Assembly: GCA_017461985.1 (NCBI GenBank)
Contig: JAFTSA010000006.1
Span: 64,110 to 128,109 of the forward strand
DNA from: Clostridia bacterium
Lineage (GTDB): Bacteria; Bacillota; Clostridia; Christensenellales; CAG-917
DNA length: 64,000 nucleotides
Direction of reading: 5' to 3'
The notes under the pieces were generated by a model. It was not told where the DNA came from, searched no databases, and saw only the letters and a list, made by a program, of their open reading frames with translations. Each line of letters opens with the position of its first letter. Positions within the stretch are counted from its first letter, which is position 1. Shown here piece after piece: positions 6,870 to 16,164 of this stretch. Both the position numbers and the translations under genes were made by a program.

Positions 6870-9800
6870 ATGAAAAAGAACGGAATAGCACTTGCAATCA
6901 TTTTGATTATCCTTGTGATGACACTTGTTGCATGTGGTGAAAATGATTTGGATACGTGCGTGCACAACGTCGTCATAGACGAGGCCGTCAGTGCAACGTG
7001 CACAGAAATGGGATTGACAGAGGGCGCGCATTGTTCAAAATGTGGTGAGGTGTTTTTGGCACAAACCGAAGTGCCTGCAACAGGTCACAACCATGTGCCT
7101 GCTGTCACGGAGCCTACTTGCACTGAAAAGGGATACACAACCTACACTTGCCACTGCGGTGACACCTATGTGGCAGACGAGGTGTCTGCAACAGGCCACG
7201 ACTACAAAGCAAAGGTCACTGAGCCGACTTGCACTGAAAAGGGATACACAACCTACACATGCCACTGTGGTGACACCTATGTGGCAGACGAGGTGTCTGC
7301 AACAGGACACAATCCTGCAGAAGCAGTAGTTGAAAACAACGTTGCTCCTGCATGCACAACGGCTGGCAGTTACGACAGTGTAGTGTATTGTTCCGTTTGC
7401 GATGCTGAACTTTCTAGAGAAACAAAGTCTGTTGATGCCCTTGACCATAACATTGTAAACCACAATGCTCAAGCACCTACATGCACAGAGGTTGGCTGGG
7501 AAGCATATGAGACATGTTCACGTTGTGATTATTCTACATACAACGAAATCCCTGCAACCGGACATAGTCCTGCATCAGCAGTAATTGAAAACAACGTTGC
7601 TTCTACATGCACAACAGCTGGCAGTTATGACAGTGTCGTTTACTGCTCAGTTTGTGATGCAGAACTCTCAAGAGAAGCAAAAACAGTTACAGCAACAGGT
7701 CACAACCATGTGCCTGCTGTTACAGCGCCGACTTGCACTGAAAAGGGATACACAACCTACAGATGCCACTGTGGTGACACCTATGTGGCAGACGAGGTGT
7801 CTGCAACAGGACACAATCCTGCAGAAGCAGTAGTTGAAAACAACGTTGCTCCTACATGTACAGCAGCAGGAAGCTACGACAGTGTAGTGTATTGCTCAGT
7901 TTGTGATGTAGAACTCAGCAGAACAACCATTACAGTAGATGCCCTTGGCCACGACACAATTGACCACGAAGCCCAAGCACCTACTTGTACTGAAGTAGGT
8001 TGGGAAGCTTACGAAACATGCTCACGCTGTGACCACACAACGTATGTAGAAATCCCTGCAACCGGGCATATGGAAGCAATTGATGAAGCAGTGGAAGCCA
8101 CCCTTTCATCGCCAGGATTGACTGCAGGATCACATTGTTCTAAGTGTAATGCTATTATCATTGCACAGGTTGAAATATCTGCATTAGGATCCGAAATTGA
8201 GTCGGGACAAAATATAGTTGCAAACACAGACTATAGTACCCGTGAAGGAAATATCACATATAGGATTATCTATTCGATTACCATTGCAAATGATGAAATG
8301 TTTGGTTTAACTTCCTTAAAAATCGGGGAAGACGAGACATATTCTATAAACCACGCTTATGGAAGAGTTCTTCATATCGGCAATGGCATTTATGAGCTCA
8401 GATTTGAAGATGGGCAGGATTTCCAATATATTAAATTAGTTGGAGAGAAATTTGAATTTTGTCAAAGAGACGGATCGGAATGTGCGAAAGATAAGATAGA
8501 AGAGTCCAATATTGATTCTACGGATTTAGTGCCTAGACAAGGCAACAGCATATATGGCTATTGCGACTTTGCTGATAGTGAAAATGGGAAGTCAATGCAA
8601 GAGTTGTACAGAAGATTGCATTATATTTGCGAAGCCTTTATAAACTCCACTAGCAATATTATGAATGTAAACGGTTCTTACATTTTAGATACAATCGATT
8701 TGAATCGCTATACAGTCACTGCCGACGAATTTGTTGCAGTTTGGAAGGTCTTTGTCGTTGAGAATCCGAGATATTATTGGCTTTCTAATAGCATTGTTCT
8801 AGATAGTGACTATGTTAATTTTTGCATTGACGAGGCATATTCAAAATCGGACTATCGAGCACAATGCGATGCTTCAATAAGTGGTATGTTGAAAGATTTT
8901 GATGGCACCGTTCGCGAGAATATGTCGCACTTAGAGATCGCCCTAAATGCGCATAACTTTATTATCAATCGAATGAATTATGCATACGAGAGTGATGGTA
9001 AAACGCCAGAAGATGCTATTTGGGCGCACAACATAATTGGTTGTGCAAAATACGGCTTAGGTGTTTGCGAGTCATACGCAGAAACATTTATGTTCTTGTG
9101 CAAGCACTATGGGGTTGATGTAATTATCGTGACCGGCGATGCAAACGATGAAGCACATGCTTGGAATATAGTGAAAATAGATGACTATTGGTATGGCGTA
9201 GACGTCACATGGGATGAGACGAATGTAGATGGTGAAATTTCCTATGACTGTTTCGGGATGTCAAAGCAATATTGCGAGTCAACACACAATGCAGACAGCT
9301 GTATGAACGAAGGCGTTGAATATTTGTATCAATTGCCTCAAATGAATGAGAAATCCATTGAACTAGTTGACCTATACAAAAACGAAGAGTTTTACGGAAC
9401 ATATGCCAATATTGATGATGCTTTTGAGTGCATGACGGACCAAACAGCAGAATATTTGGTGCAACTATATTCATATGGTTTGAAAGGACCATTGTTGATT
9501 TCAACGTCAAGTGTGATCCACAATATCAATAGCACCGCGACTCCTGCCGTGAAGAGCATAACGATAAAAGGAAACTTTATAGAGTTAGGAGGAGGCTATG
9601 CAACTTGCACTTCAGTAAATATCGCCAATTCTATAACATCGTATGCTGAAACCATGACATTCTACGACATTCGTCCAAATGGCGATTTCCCGTTATATAT
9701 TCAAGACAATTGTTTAGAGATTTCGGGAGAATTTAGTTATGTGCATATGCCTATTATCGGCAACGTTGAAGAAGGAGCAACATCTAAGATTGTATGTAAT

Positions 9801-11096
9801 GCATATGGCAATACAGGGACTGGGACTGAATTTTATTCTGATGTTCAAGTTTACGAAATGGTTGTTCCAGAAAATGTTTTATTCAGAGGCCAGTCTACAA
9901 TTGTTAACATAAGCGCAAAAATAATAAATGTGTTAGGTGGCAGTTTGGACGTGGAAAATTTGTATGCAAATTATGAATATTGCAATATCAGTTTGTGTTC
10001 CGATGGTGTTAATCTGGCAAATGCAACCATCCAGAATGCATATTCTGACGAGAACAGCATTAATATTAGGCTACAATTTGGGAAAATCGAAGAATTCCCC
10101 TTATTAACATTAGGAAATATGGAATGCAATGTCAACATTGAACTGATGGGAGAGGTTCATATTTCAGTAACAGATCCGTCGGGCAATGAGGTTGATCGCT
10201 ATGTCGAAAAAGCAAATCCGTTTAATGTGACCACGCCAATCGCACACTTAACGCGACCTTCTGACTTCGAAAAAGTAAAAATAAATTATACAAATTTGTG
10301 GGAAAAAACGTCTCTATACAAATTAAATGAAGACGGTGATATCGTTCTAAAGTCATATTCAAGGGTGAATGGGTTTGTAATTATGGAAGATGGTGCTGTT
10401 GCACTATACGAGGGCACAGAAACGACACTGAATGTGCCAGAGGGAGTTGTCTCTATTGCCCCATATGCATTTTATTCCTGCAGTTCTCTTGTAAGCATTA
10501 ATTTCCCAACAACACTGAAGTCTATAGGAGAGAGGGCTTTTCGAGAGTGCACCAGTTTGACAAGCATCACAATACCTGCCAGTGTGACCAATATTGACAC
10601 CGAAGCATTTGCATATTGTACTAGTTTGACAAGTGTGACGTTTGAAGAAGGAAGCCAGTTGACCACCATCGGTGCTGGTGCCTTCTATGGTTGCACCAGT
10701 TTGACAAGCATAGTCATCCCCAACAGTGTGACCAGCATAGGTAGAGAGGCCTTCTTCCGTTGCACCAGTTTAACAAGTATAACTATTCCCGCTAGCGTGT
10801 CTAGTATTGGACTATCTGCTTTCTATTTTTGCACTAGTATGACCAGCGTGACGTTTGAAGAAGGAAGCCAGTTAGCCAGCATCAGCGACGCAGTTTTTGT
10901 GGGATGTGATGCTTTGAAAAGTATTGTTATTCCTAAAAGTGTGACAAGTATAGGCCCGGGGGCTTTCAATTGGTGCTTTGGATTGACTGACGTCTATTAC
11001 GAAGGCACGGAAGAGGAGTGGAATAACATTGCAGTGGGTTCAGACAACATATACTTAACCATTGCAACAATCCACTACAATTATGTAAATGAGTAA
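6870..11096 (+). CDS. Giant lipoprotein: Cys-rich repeats, transglutaminase-like domain, BspA-type LRRs
   Basis: 1408 residues. An N-terminal signal peptide with lipobox LVAC (Cys 22) predicts a lipid-anchored surface protein. Residues ~28-440 are about ten imperfect repeats of ~35-48 residues, each with a CxxC or CxC pair and ending 'ATGH' or similar (for example 'TCTEKGYTTYTCHCGDTY'). Residues ~560-790 contain a transglutaminase-like fold with a probable Cys-His-Asp triad: Cys in 'GVCESYAETF' (~733), His in 'DEAHAWNIVK' (~764), Asp in 'WYGVDVTWDE' (~779). Residues ~1180-1400 are LRR_5 (BspA) repeats such as 'SLTSITIPASVTNI'. Such proteins are typical adhesins or peptidoglycan- or protein-processing surface proteins of gut Clostridia; the substrate is unknown. 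It is monocistronic, with its own promoter and terminator. Confidence 0.93.
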   Translation: MKKNGIALAIILIILVMTLVACGENDLDTCVHNVVIDEAVSATCTEMGLTEGAHCSKCGEVFLAQTEVPATGHNHVPAVTEPTCTEKGYTTYTCHCGDTYVADEVSATGHDYKAKVTEPTCTEKGYTTYTCHCGDTYVADEVSATGHNPAEAVVENNVAPACTTAGSYDSVVYCSVCDAELSRETKSVDALDHNIVNHNAQAPTCTEVGWEAYETCSRCDYSTYNEIPATGHSPASAVIENNVASTCTTAGSYDSVVYCSVCDAELSREAKTVTATGHNHVPAVTAPTCTEKGYTTYRCHCGDTYVADEVSATGHNPAEAVVENNVAPTCTAAGSYDSVVYCSVCDVELSRTTITVDALGHDTIDHEAQAPTCTEVGWEAYETCSRCDHTTYVEIPATGHMEAIDEAVEATLSSPGLTAGSHCSKCNAIIIAQVEISALGSEIESGQNIVANTDYSTREGNITYRIIYSITIANDEMFGLTSLKIGEDETYSINHAYGRVLHIGNGIYELRFEDGQDFQYIKLVGEKFEFCQRDGSECAKDKIEESNIDSTDLVPRQGNSIYGYCDFADSENGKSMQELYRRLHYICEAFINSTSNIMNVNGSYILDTIDLNRYTVTADEFVAVWKVFVVENPRYYWLSNSIVLDSDYVNFCIDEAYSKSDYRAQCDASISGMLKDFDGTVRENMSHLEIALNAHNFIINRMNYAYESDGKTPEDAIWAHNIIGCAKYGLGVCESYAETFMFLCKHYGVDVIIVTGDANDEAHAWNIVKIDDYWYGVDVTWDETNVDGEISYDCFGMSKQYCESTHNADSCMNEGVEYLYQLPQMNEKSIELVDLYKNEEFYGTYANIDDAFECMTDQTAEYLVQLYSYGLKGPLLISTSSVIHNINSTATPAVKSITIKGNFIELGGGYATCTSVNIANSITSYAETMTFYDIRPNGDFPLYIQDNCLEISGEFSYVHMPIIGNVEEGATSKIVCNAYGNTGTGTEFYSDVQVYEMVVPENVLFRGQSTIVNISAKIINVLGGSLDVENLYANYEYCNISLCSDGVNLANATIQNAYSDENSINIRLQFGKIEEFPLLTLGNMECNVNIELMGEVHISVTDPSGNEVDRYVEKANPFNVTTPIAHLTRPSDFEKVKINYTNLWEKTSLYKLNEDGDIVLKSYSRVNGFVIMEDGAVALYEGTETTLNVPEGVVSIAPYAFYSCSSLVSINFPTTLKSIGERAFRECTSLTSITIPASVTNIDTEAFAYCTSLTSVTFEEGSQLTTIGAGAFYGCTSLTSIVIPNSVTSIGREAFFRCTSLTSITIPASVSSIGLSAFYFCTSMTSVTFEEGSQLASISDAVFVGCDALKSIVIPKSVTSIGPGAFNWCFGLTDVYYEGTEEEWNNIAVGSDNIYLTIATIHYNYVNE
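6957..8200 (+). repeat. In-gene tandem repeats encoding Cys-rich modules
   Basis: The coding sequence of the lipoprotein repeats at DNA level: stretches around 7116-7200, 7219-7302 and 7729-7811 are almost identical, and a longer unit around 7306-7560 recurs around 7564-7680 and 7810-8060. Near-identity suggests recent duplication or ongoing homogenisation by recombination. Confidence 0.85.
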
Positions 11097-11118
11097 TCAC
11101 CCCTCCCATCAACAAAAA

Positions 11119-11150
11119 ACAAAACGGCTTGGAGACAGGCCGTTTTTTTT
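11119..11150 (+). terminator. Terminator of the giant lipoprotein gene
   Basis: AAAACGGCTT ... AGGCCGTTTTTTTT stem-loop with eight T. Confidence 0.9.
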
Positions 11151-11222
11151 GTGAATAATGTTCAACATTTTGTTTGGTGAAAAGTGCAAACTTCGTTGAA
11201 AATCTGTTTTTGTTGTGTTAAC

Positions 11223-11244
11223 ATTATAACAATATAGTTATAAT
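11223..11244 (+). promoter_or_regulatory. Inverted repeat over a TATAAT box
   Basis: ATTATAAC, 6 bases, GTTATAAT: a perfect 8-bp inverted repeat whose right arm contains a TATAAT -10 element (11239-11244). The -35 is weak, as in regulated promoters. It would transcribe the hairpin array and the sugar symporter and phosphoesterase genes. Confidence 0.5.
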
Positions 11245-11263
11245 AGGGAAGTTTGTGCTGTCA

Positions 11264-11347
11264 AGTTATATTCGCTTATAGCGAGTTATATTGCCTTCGG
11301 CAGTTATATTTGCTCCGCAAGTGATATTTGCCTAGGGCAAGTTGCGG
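11264..11347 (+). repeat. Tandem array of covarying mini-hairpins (AGTTATATT units)
   Basis: Four units of 18-20 bases, each AGTTATATT (once AGTGATATT) followed by a tiny hairpin with a different stem: CGC/GCG, GCC/GGC, TGC/GCA, TGCC/GGCA, with loops of 3-5 bases. A fifth partial unit follows. The stems change but stay complementary, so the structure is what is kept. The array lies in the 5' leader of the downstream symporter gene if the promoter at 11239 is right. Confidence 0.8.
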
Positions 11348-11416
11348 TGTTAGAAGACGAAAGCGGATTTTGACTGGCAAAACAACAAAACGATAACTTA
11401 TTTATTTGGGAGAATT

Positions 11417-12946
11417 ATGACAGAAGAAAAGACTTTGACCACTGAATCCACGGCAATCACCCCCGTAGAAGCACCGGTGCGTCCTGAGGACAAGATTCCT
11501 TTCAAGGAGAAACTGGCATACGGCGCAATGGATATATTTGGCGGCGGACAGGGCAGTATGCTCTCTCTGCTCCTTATGTATTTCTTCACCAGCGTTGTGG
11601 GTGTAGATCCCGGATTTGCAGGCACAGCGGTGCTTGTTGCAAAGATTTGGGACGCCATCATCGACCCGACCTTTGGCATCATCACCGACAACACAAGGAC
11701 AAAACTGGGCCGCCGCCGTCCTTATATCATCGCAGGTGGCGCGCTTATTATCCCCGCAATGCTTTTCCTCTTTGCTCCTATTCAAGGCTTTGGCGAAGTG
11801 GCAAAATCAGTGTGGGTGTGCATTGCATATCTTGTGTACTGCTCGGTGTCATCACTGTCACAAGTGCCTTTCAACAGTATGAGTTCGGACATCTCCCCCG
11901 ACCATCGTGAAAGAAACAAGGCAAACCTCATCAAACTGCTCTTTGACCTTGGCAGTGCAGGGCTTTGCTTCCTTCTCCCCAACTTGCTCCTTTCAGCATT
12001 GAAGAACGGCTCTATTGACTACACCACCTTCTATCTCACCCTTTGCCTTGGCTTTGGCGGATTGTTCTCATTGCCTTTGGTGTTTGGTGCTTGCGTGGTG
12101 AAGGAGCGTTCACCTTACGACGTGGATCATCGTGAGAAACTGAACATAAAAGAGTATTTTGGCACAATCAAGGTGAAGTCCTTCTATCTCCACCTTATTA
12201 TGTACGTATGCGCCTACATCGCAATGGACGTCATCAGTGCAGTGGCACTTTACTACTGCGAGAATATTCTTGCAGGCATGGAAATCTTCGGTCTTGACAT
12301 GGGCAACAACTCCATCGTGGTCATAGGTCCGTTTATGGTGTGTGCCGCCCTTGCAGTGCCTCTTGCCTACCACAATATGCGCAAACGCAGTAAGCAATTT
12401 GCCTATCGTTTCACAATCCCCGGATTTATTTTGGCAGTCATTGTTATGGTGTCAGTGCAACCCGATTGGAGCCCTTGGATCGTCATAGCGGATATGGTGC
12501 TTATGGGATTCTTCTTTGGTGGCTCACAAGTTATGCCTTGGCTCATCTTCCCCGACACGGTGGACGTTGTTGAGTTGAAGAAAGGGGATAGGCCCTCTGG
12601 CAGTATGGGCGCAGTCATGACCTTCTGCCGTACAATAACCACCGCAGTGGCATCTGCATCCGTCGGTTGGGTGCTTGCAGGCGCAAATTATATTGAACAC
12701 ACCGCAGACCAAATCGTCACACAACCGGACAGCGTTGCAACCGCTCTTCGTATCTTCATCGGCGTTATGGTTGGAGTGTTGTTTGTCACCGCATTTATCG
12801 CATCTTGCTCATATAAGGTGACCGACAAGAAACTCTCTCGCATTAGATATTTCAACGACAAGGCAAGAGCAGGTGAACTTGACACCCTCAACCTTGCTGA
12901 ACAAGTGGAAAGAGATATGCTCATCACCGAGCTTTGCGGAAAATAA
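11417..12946 (+). CDS. MFS sugar transporter of the GPH cation symporter family
   Basis: 509 residues with twelve predicted membrane helices. The N-terminal part carries the family signature: 'KLAYGAMDIFGGG' before helix 1 and 'DPTFGIITDNTRTKLGRRRP' at the helix 2-3 loop, as in MelB, LacS and XynB-type glycoside-pentoside-hexuronide:cation symporters. Transport of an oligosaccharide or glycoside with Na+ or H+ is therefore expected; the sugar cannot be told. ATG 11417 has GGGAGA upstream. The stop is one base before the ATG of the metallophosphoesterase, so the two are coupled. The leader carries the mini-hairpin array. Confidence 0.92.
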   Translation: MTEEKTLTTESTAITPVEAPVRPEDKIPFKEKLAYGAMDIFGGGQGSMLSLLLMYFFTSVVGVDPGFAGTAVLVAKIWDAIIDPTFGIITDNTRTKLGRRRPYIIAGGALIIPAMLFLFAPIQGFGEVAKSVWVCIAYLVYCSVSSLSQVPFNSMSSDISPDHRERNKANLIKLLFDLGSAGLCFLLPNLLLSALKNGSIDYTTFYLTLCLGFGGLFSLPLVFGACVVKERSPYDVDHREKLNIKEYFGTIKVKSFYLHLIMYVCAYIAMDVISAVALYYCENILAGMEIFGLDMGNNSIVVIGPFMVCAALAVPLAYHNMRKRSKQFAYRFTIPGFILAVIVMVSVQPDWSPWIVIADMVLMGFFFGGSQVMPWLIFPDTVDVVELKKGDRPSGSMGAVMTFCRTITTAVASASVGWVLAGANYIEHTADQIVTQPDSVATALRIFIGVMVGVLFVTAFIASCSYKVTDKKLSRIRYFNDKARAGELDTLNLAEQVERDMLITELCGK

Positions 12947-12947
12947 T

Positions 12948-13928
12948 ATGGAAATCAAAAAACAAAAGGTTGTGACGACCATAGTAAAGGAAGAGGGCAG
13001 ACCTTTTAGAGTCCTGCAACTGACCGACATTCACATCGGTGGCGGCATCCTTTGTTTTAGAAAGGATAGATGGGCCCTTGAAGCAGTTGAAAAGGTTGTG
13101 AAGGCGGCGGACCCCGACCTTATCGTGATGACGGGGGATATGGTTTATCCTTTGTTTTGGGCAACAGGCGCACGCAACAATAAGCGTCCTGCAAAAAAAC
13201 TGGCCACTCTCCTTCAAAGTCTTGGCAAGCCTTGGTGTTTTGTTTTCGGCAACCATGACGGCGAAGTTTTTGCCACGTACACAAAGGAGCAACTTGGTGA
13301 ATATTTCAAATCCTTTGACGGATGCCTTTATGAGAAGGGTGAAGAGGGCATCACCGGTTGCGGAAACTATTGCATCCGCATTGAAAACAAGGACGGAAGC
13401 CCCGCTATGCTTCTTATGATGGTGGACTCCAACGCCTACATCACCAAGTCATTTTTCAGCGGATTTGACGTCATCCACGACGACCAAATTGACTGGTACA
13501 AGCGCACGGTCCGCGAGCAAAGCGAAGAGGGCAAGGTTGCACCCTCCCTTGCATTTTTCCATATACCTCCCAAGGAGTTCAAAGAGGCGTGGGAAAAGTG
13601 CTATCGTGGGGATAAGTCCGTCACCTATCATCACGGCTTTGTCCTTGAAAAGGACAATTACTTTGGCTATCCCAAGCAAAAGAAATCCAACTTCTTCAAA
13701 GAGATGGTGGACTTTGGCAGTTGCAAGGGTATGTTTATGGGTCACGATCACGTCAACACTCTGTCGCTTACCTATCAAGGCATACGCCTGACCTACGGCA
13801 TGAGCATTGACTATCTTGCCTACATCGGCATCAAAAAGAAACACACCCAACGTGGTGGCACAATCATTGAAATCAACGACGACGGAAGCTTTGACGTGAA
13901 GATGCTTCCTCTCAGCGATATAAAGTAG
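12948..13928 (+). CDS. Calcineurin-like metallophosphoesterase
   Basis: 326 residues from ATG 12948; upstream in-frame ATG 12873 lies inside the transporter gene. The full set of metal ligands of the family is visible: 'LTDIHIGG' (D-x-H), 'MTGDMVY' (GD), 'VFGNHDGE' (GNHD), 'FFHIPP' (H) and 'GHDHVNT' (GHDH). There is no signal peptide, so it is cytoplasmic. It resembles the phosphodiesterase/purple-acid-type group often annotated as Ser/Thr phosphatase or phosphohydrolase. Being coupled to a sugar symporter suggests a role in handling a phosphorylated or glycosyl-phosphoryl compound, but this is inference. Confidence 0.92.
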   Translation: MEIKKQKVVTTIVKEEGRPFRVLQLTDIHIGGGILCFRKDRWALEAVEKVVKAADPDLIVMTGDMVYPLFWATGARNNKRPAKKLATLLQSLGKPWCFVFGNHDGEVFATYTKEQLGEYFKSFDGCLYEKGEEGITGCGNYCIRIENKDGSPAMLLMMVDSNAYITKSFFSGFDVIHDDQIDWYKRTVREQSEEGKVAPSLAFFHIPPKEFKEAWEKCYRGDKSVTYHHGFVLEKDNYFGYPKQKKSNFFKEMVDFGSCKGMFMGHDHVNTLSLTYQGIRLTYGMSIDYLAYIGIKKKHTQRGGTIIEINDDGSFDVKMLPLSDIK

Positions 13929-13956
13929 AATATACACAATTTTGGAGGCAATAAAT

Positions 13957-15339
13957 ATGAAAATCGGATTTACCGAGACAGTCCTGCGTGATGCAAACCA
14001 ATCACTCATTGCAACACGACTTCCTTTTGCAAAATTCGCAGACATCCTGCCCACAATGGACAAAGCAGGCTACTATTCTGTGGAATGCTGGGGTGGTGCA
14101 GTGTTTGACTGTTGCTTGCGCTATCTCAACGAAGACCCTTGGGAAAGACTTCGCAAACTGAGAAAAGCAATGCCCAACACCAAACTTCAAATGCTCCTTC
14201 GCGGACAAAACCTGCTTGGCTACAAGCACTATCCCGACGAAGTGGTGCGTATGTTCGTTGACAAGTCAGTTGACAACGGCATCGACATCATCCGCATTTT
14301 TGATGCACTGAACGACTTGAGAAACATCGAAGTGGCAGCAAACGAAGCCATCAAGAAAGGCGCAACAGTGTCAGGCACTTTGAGTTACACTCAAAGCCCC
14401 GTCCACACCCTTGAAGCCTATGCAAAACTTGCAAAAGAGCTTGAAAATATGGGTGTCCAATCAATTTGCGTCAAGGATATGGCAGGCACGATGAGCCCCT
14501 ATGAAGCCAAAGAACTTATCGGCGCAATCAAGAAAGAAGTCAAAGTGCCCGTGGTCCTCCACACTCACTGCACAACCGGTCTTGCATATATGACCTATAT
14601 GAAGGCAGTTGAAGCAGGATGCGACGTCATCGACACAGCAACCTCATGTTTCAGCGGTGGAACAAGCCAACCTGCAACCGAAACAATCAACTTTGCATTC
14701 AAACAACTGGGCTATGAAACCGGTCTTGATGACGCAGTACTCAAAGAAGTCAACGACTTCTTCAAACCCATCCGTGATGAATTTATCGCATCTGGCGGTC
14801 TCAACCCCAAGATGATGGCAACAGACACAGATGCTCTCAACTACAAAGTCCCCGGCGGTATGCTTTCAAACCTCGTTGCACAACTGAAGGCACAAAACGC
14901 AATGGACAAGTTTGAAGAAGTTCTTCTTGAAACCCCCAAAGTGAGAGCAGACCTTGGCTATCCTCCTCTTGTCACACCTATGAGCCAAATGGTTGGCGTC
15001 CAAGCCACCAACAACGTCCTTGCAGGGGAAAGATACAAGAACGTTTCAAAGGAAGTCAAGTCCTATTGCCTTGGTGAATACGGCACAACCCCCGCACCTA
15101 TCAACCCTGACGTTCTTCATAAAGTTCTCGGCGATGAAAAGCCCATCGAAGGCAGATATGCCGACATCCTTGAACCCGTCTTTGACAAGACCAAGGCAGA
15201 GCTTGAAGGCATTGCAAAGAACGACGAAGACGTCCTCAGCTACATCGCTTTCCCCGCCGTCACAGAAAAATTCTTTGCAGCAAGAAAGGCAGAGGAAGAA
15301 AAGGTTGTCAAATACACAATCGCTCCCATTGAAAAATAA
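13957..15339 (+). CDS. oadA: Oxaloacetate decarboxylase alpha subunit (carboxyltransferase)
   Basis: 460 residues from ATG 13957, five codons after an alternative TTG, with GGAGG well placed. The N-terminal HMGL-like TIM barrel has 'TETVLRDANQSLIATR' (metal Asp and substrate motif), 'RIFDALNDLRN', 'VKDMAGTMSPYEA' with the carbamylation or metal-site Lys, and 'LHTHCTTGLAYM' (His-x-His). The rest is the conserved PYC/OADA domain. The usual C-terminal biotin domain is absent; it is encoded separately at 15761. The enzyme moves CO2 from oxaloacetate to biotin, giving pyruvate. First gene of oadA-gamma-carrier-beta; all four needed parts are present. Confidence 0.95.
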   Translation: MKIGFTETVLRDANQSLIATRLPFAKFADILPTMDKAGYYSVECWGGAVFDCCLRYLNEDPWERLRKLRKAMPNTKLQMLLRGQNLLGYKHYPDEVVRMFVDKSVDNGIDIIRIFDALNDLRNIEVAANEAIKKGATVSGTLSYTQSPVHTLEAYAKLAKELENMGVQSICVKDMAGTMSPYEAKELIGAIKKEVKVPVVLHTHCTTGLAYMTYMKAVEAGCDVIDTATSCFSGGTSQPATETINFAFKQLGYETGLDDAVLKEVNDFFKPIRDEFIASGGLNPKMMATDTDALNYKVPGGMLSNLVAQLKAQNAMDKFEEVLLETPKVRADLGYPPLVTPMSQMVGVQATNNVLAGERYKNVSKEVKSYCLGEYGTTPAPINPDVLHKVLGDEKPIEGRYADILEPVFDKTKAELEGIAKNDEDVLSYIAFPAVTEKFFAARKAEEEKVVKYTIAPIEK

Positions 15340-15347
15340 GGTGAAAT

Positions 15348-15764
15348 ATGATAAACACAACGTTATGTGAATTTGCCATGCCATTGACAGACGCCTTGCT
15401 TTTGTCATTGCTTGGCATGGGTATAGTGTTTGGCGTGCTGGTGATTCTCATGGGAATCATCTGGGTTATGGGCAAGATTATGGAGAAATCTCCTGCAATC
15501 GCAGCAAAAATGCCCAAACTCCCCAAGCCTCAAGACCTCTTCAAAAAGTTGAAGAAGACTGAGGAAGTTGCAGAAACAGCACCTCAAAACGAAGAACCTA
15601 AAGCAAAAGGAACTTGTGGAGAGCTTGTCCTTGTCAAAACTGAGGAAAGAGACGCCGCTATGATTATGGCAATCGTGGCAGACTCCACAGGAACTCCTCT
15701 CAATGAACTTAGATTCAAATCCATCAAGCGTGTAGACGAAGACGCAGAAAAGGAGACATTATGA
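15348..15764 (+). CDS. oadG: OadG-type gamma subunit of Na+-pumping decarboxylase
   Basis: 138 residues with one N-terminal membrane helix ('LLSLLGMGIVFGVLVILM') followed by a Lys/Pro/Glu-rich cytoplasmic part, as in the gamma subunits that hold the complex together and anchor alpha to beta. The C-terminal half ('AIVADSTGTPLNELRFKSI') is conserved in Clostridia versions. Its stop overlaps the ATG of the biotin carrier (ATGA). Confidence 0.88.
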   Translation: MINTTLCEFAMPLTDALLLSLLGMGIVFGVLVILMGIIWVMGKIMEKSPAIAAKMPKLPKPQDLFKKLKKTEEVAETAPQNEEPKAKGTCGELVLVKTEERDAAMIMAIVADSTGTPLNELRFKSIKRVDEDAEKETL

Positions 15765-16156
15765 TTTACAAAGTGACCCTCAATGGCAAAATATATGAAG
15801 TAGAAGTGGAAAAGGGCGAGGCAGTCATCCAAGCAGAATATGAAGCCGCTCTCCCCACAGTAGCACCCATGGCAGCTCCCGTTGCAGCAGCATCCGTCCC
15901 AGCACCCGCAGCAGCACCCGCCGCCCCCGTAGTGGCAGGTGAAGGAGAAGGTGTCAAGTCACCTTTCCCCGGCAACGTCAACGCAGTGAAAGTCGCCCCC
16001 GGTCAAATGGTCAAGGAAGGCGACGTCCTCGTCATAGTTGAAGCAATGAAGATGGAAAACGAAATCACAGCACCCAAGTCAGGCAAGGTCGGTCAAGTCC
16101 TGGTCCAAAAGGGAGCAGTGGTTGAAACAGGCGCAGTGCTTGTCACAATTATCTGA
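15761..16156 (+). CDS. Biotin carboxyl carrier protein of the decarboxylase
   Basis: 131 residues: a small N-terminal strand region, an Ala/Pro-rich linker (residues ~30-60, 'PVAAASVPAPAAAPAAP') and a biotinyl domain with 'IVEAMKMENEI', the Lys being the biotin site. The flexible linker lets the carrier swing between alpha and beta. The BirA ligase gene lies 1.3 kb downstream in the same cluster. Confidence 0.95.
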   Translation: MIYKVTLNGKIYEVEVEKGEAVIQAEYEAALPTVAPMAAPVAAASVPAPAAAPAAPVVAGEGEGVKSPFPGNVNAVKVAPGQMVKEGDVLVIVEAMKMENEITAPKSGKVGQVLVQKGAVVETGAVLVTII

Positions 16157-16164
16157 GGTAAAGT

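Noticed and set aside
11264-11347. CRISPR array
   Set aside because: Units are only 18-20 bases, without unique spacers, and no cas genes are near.
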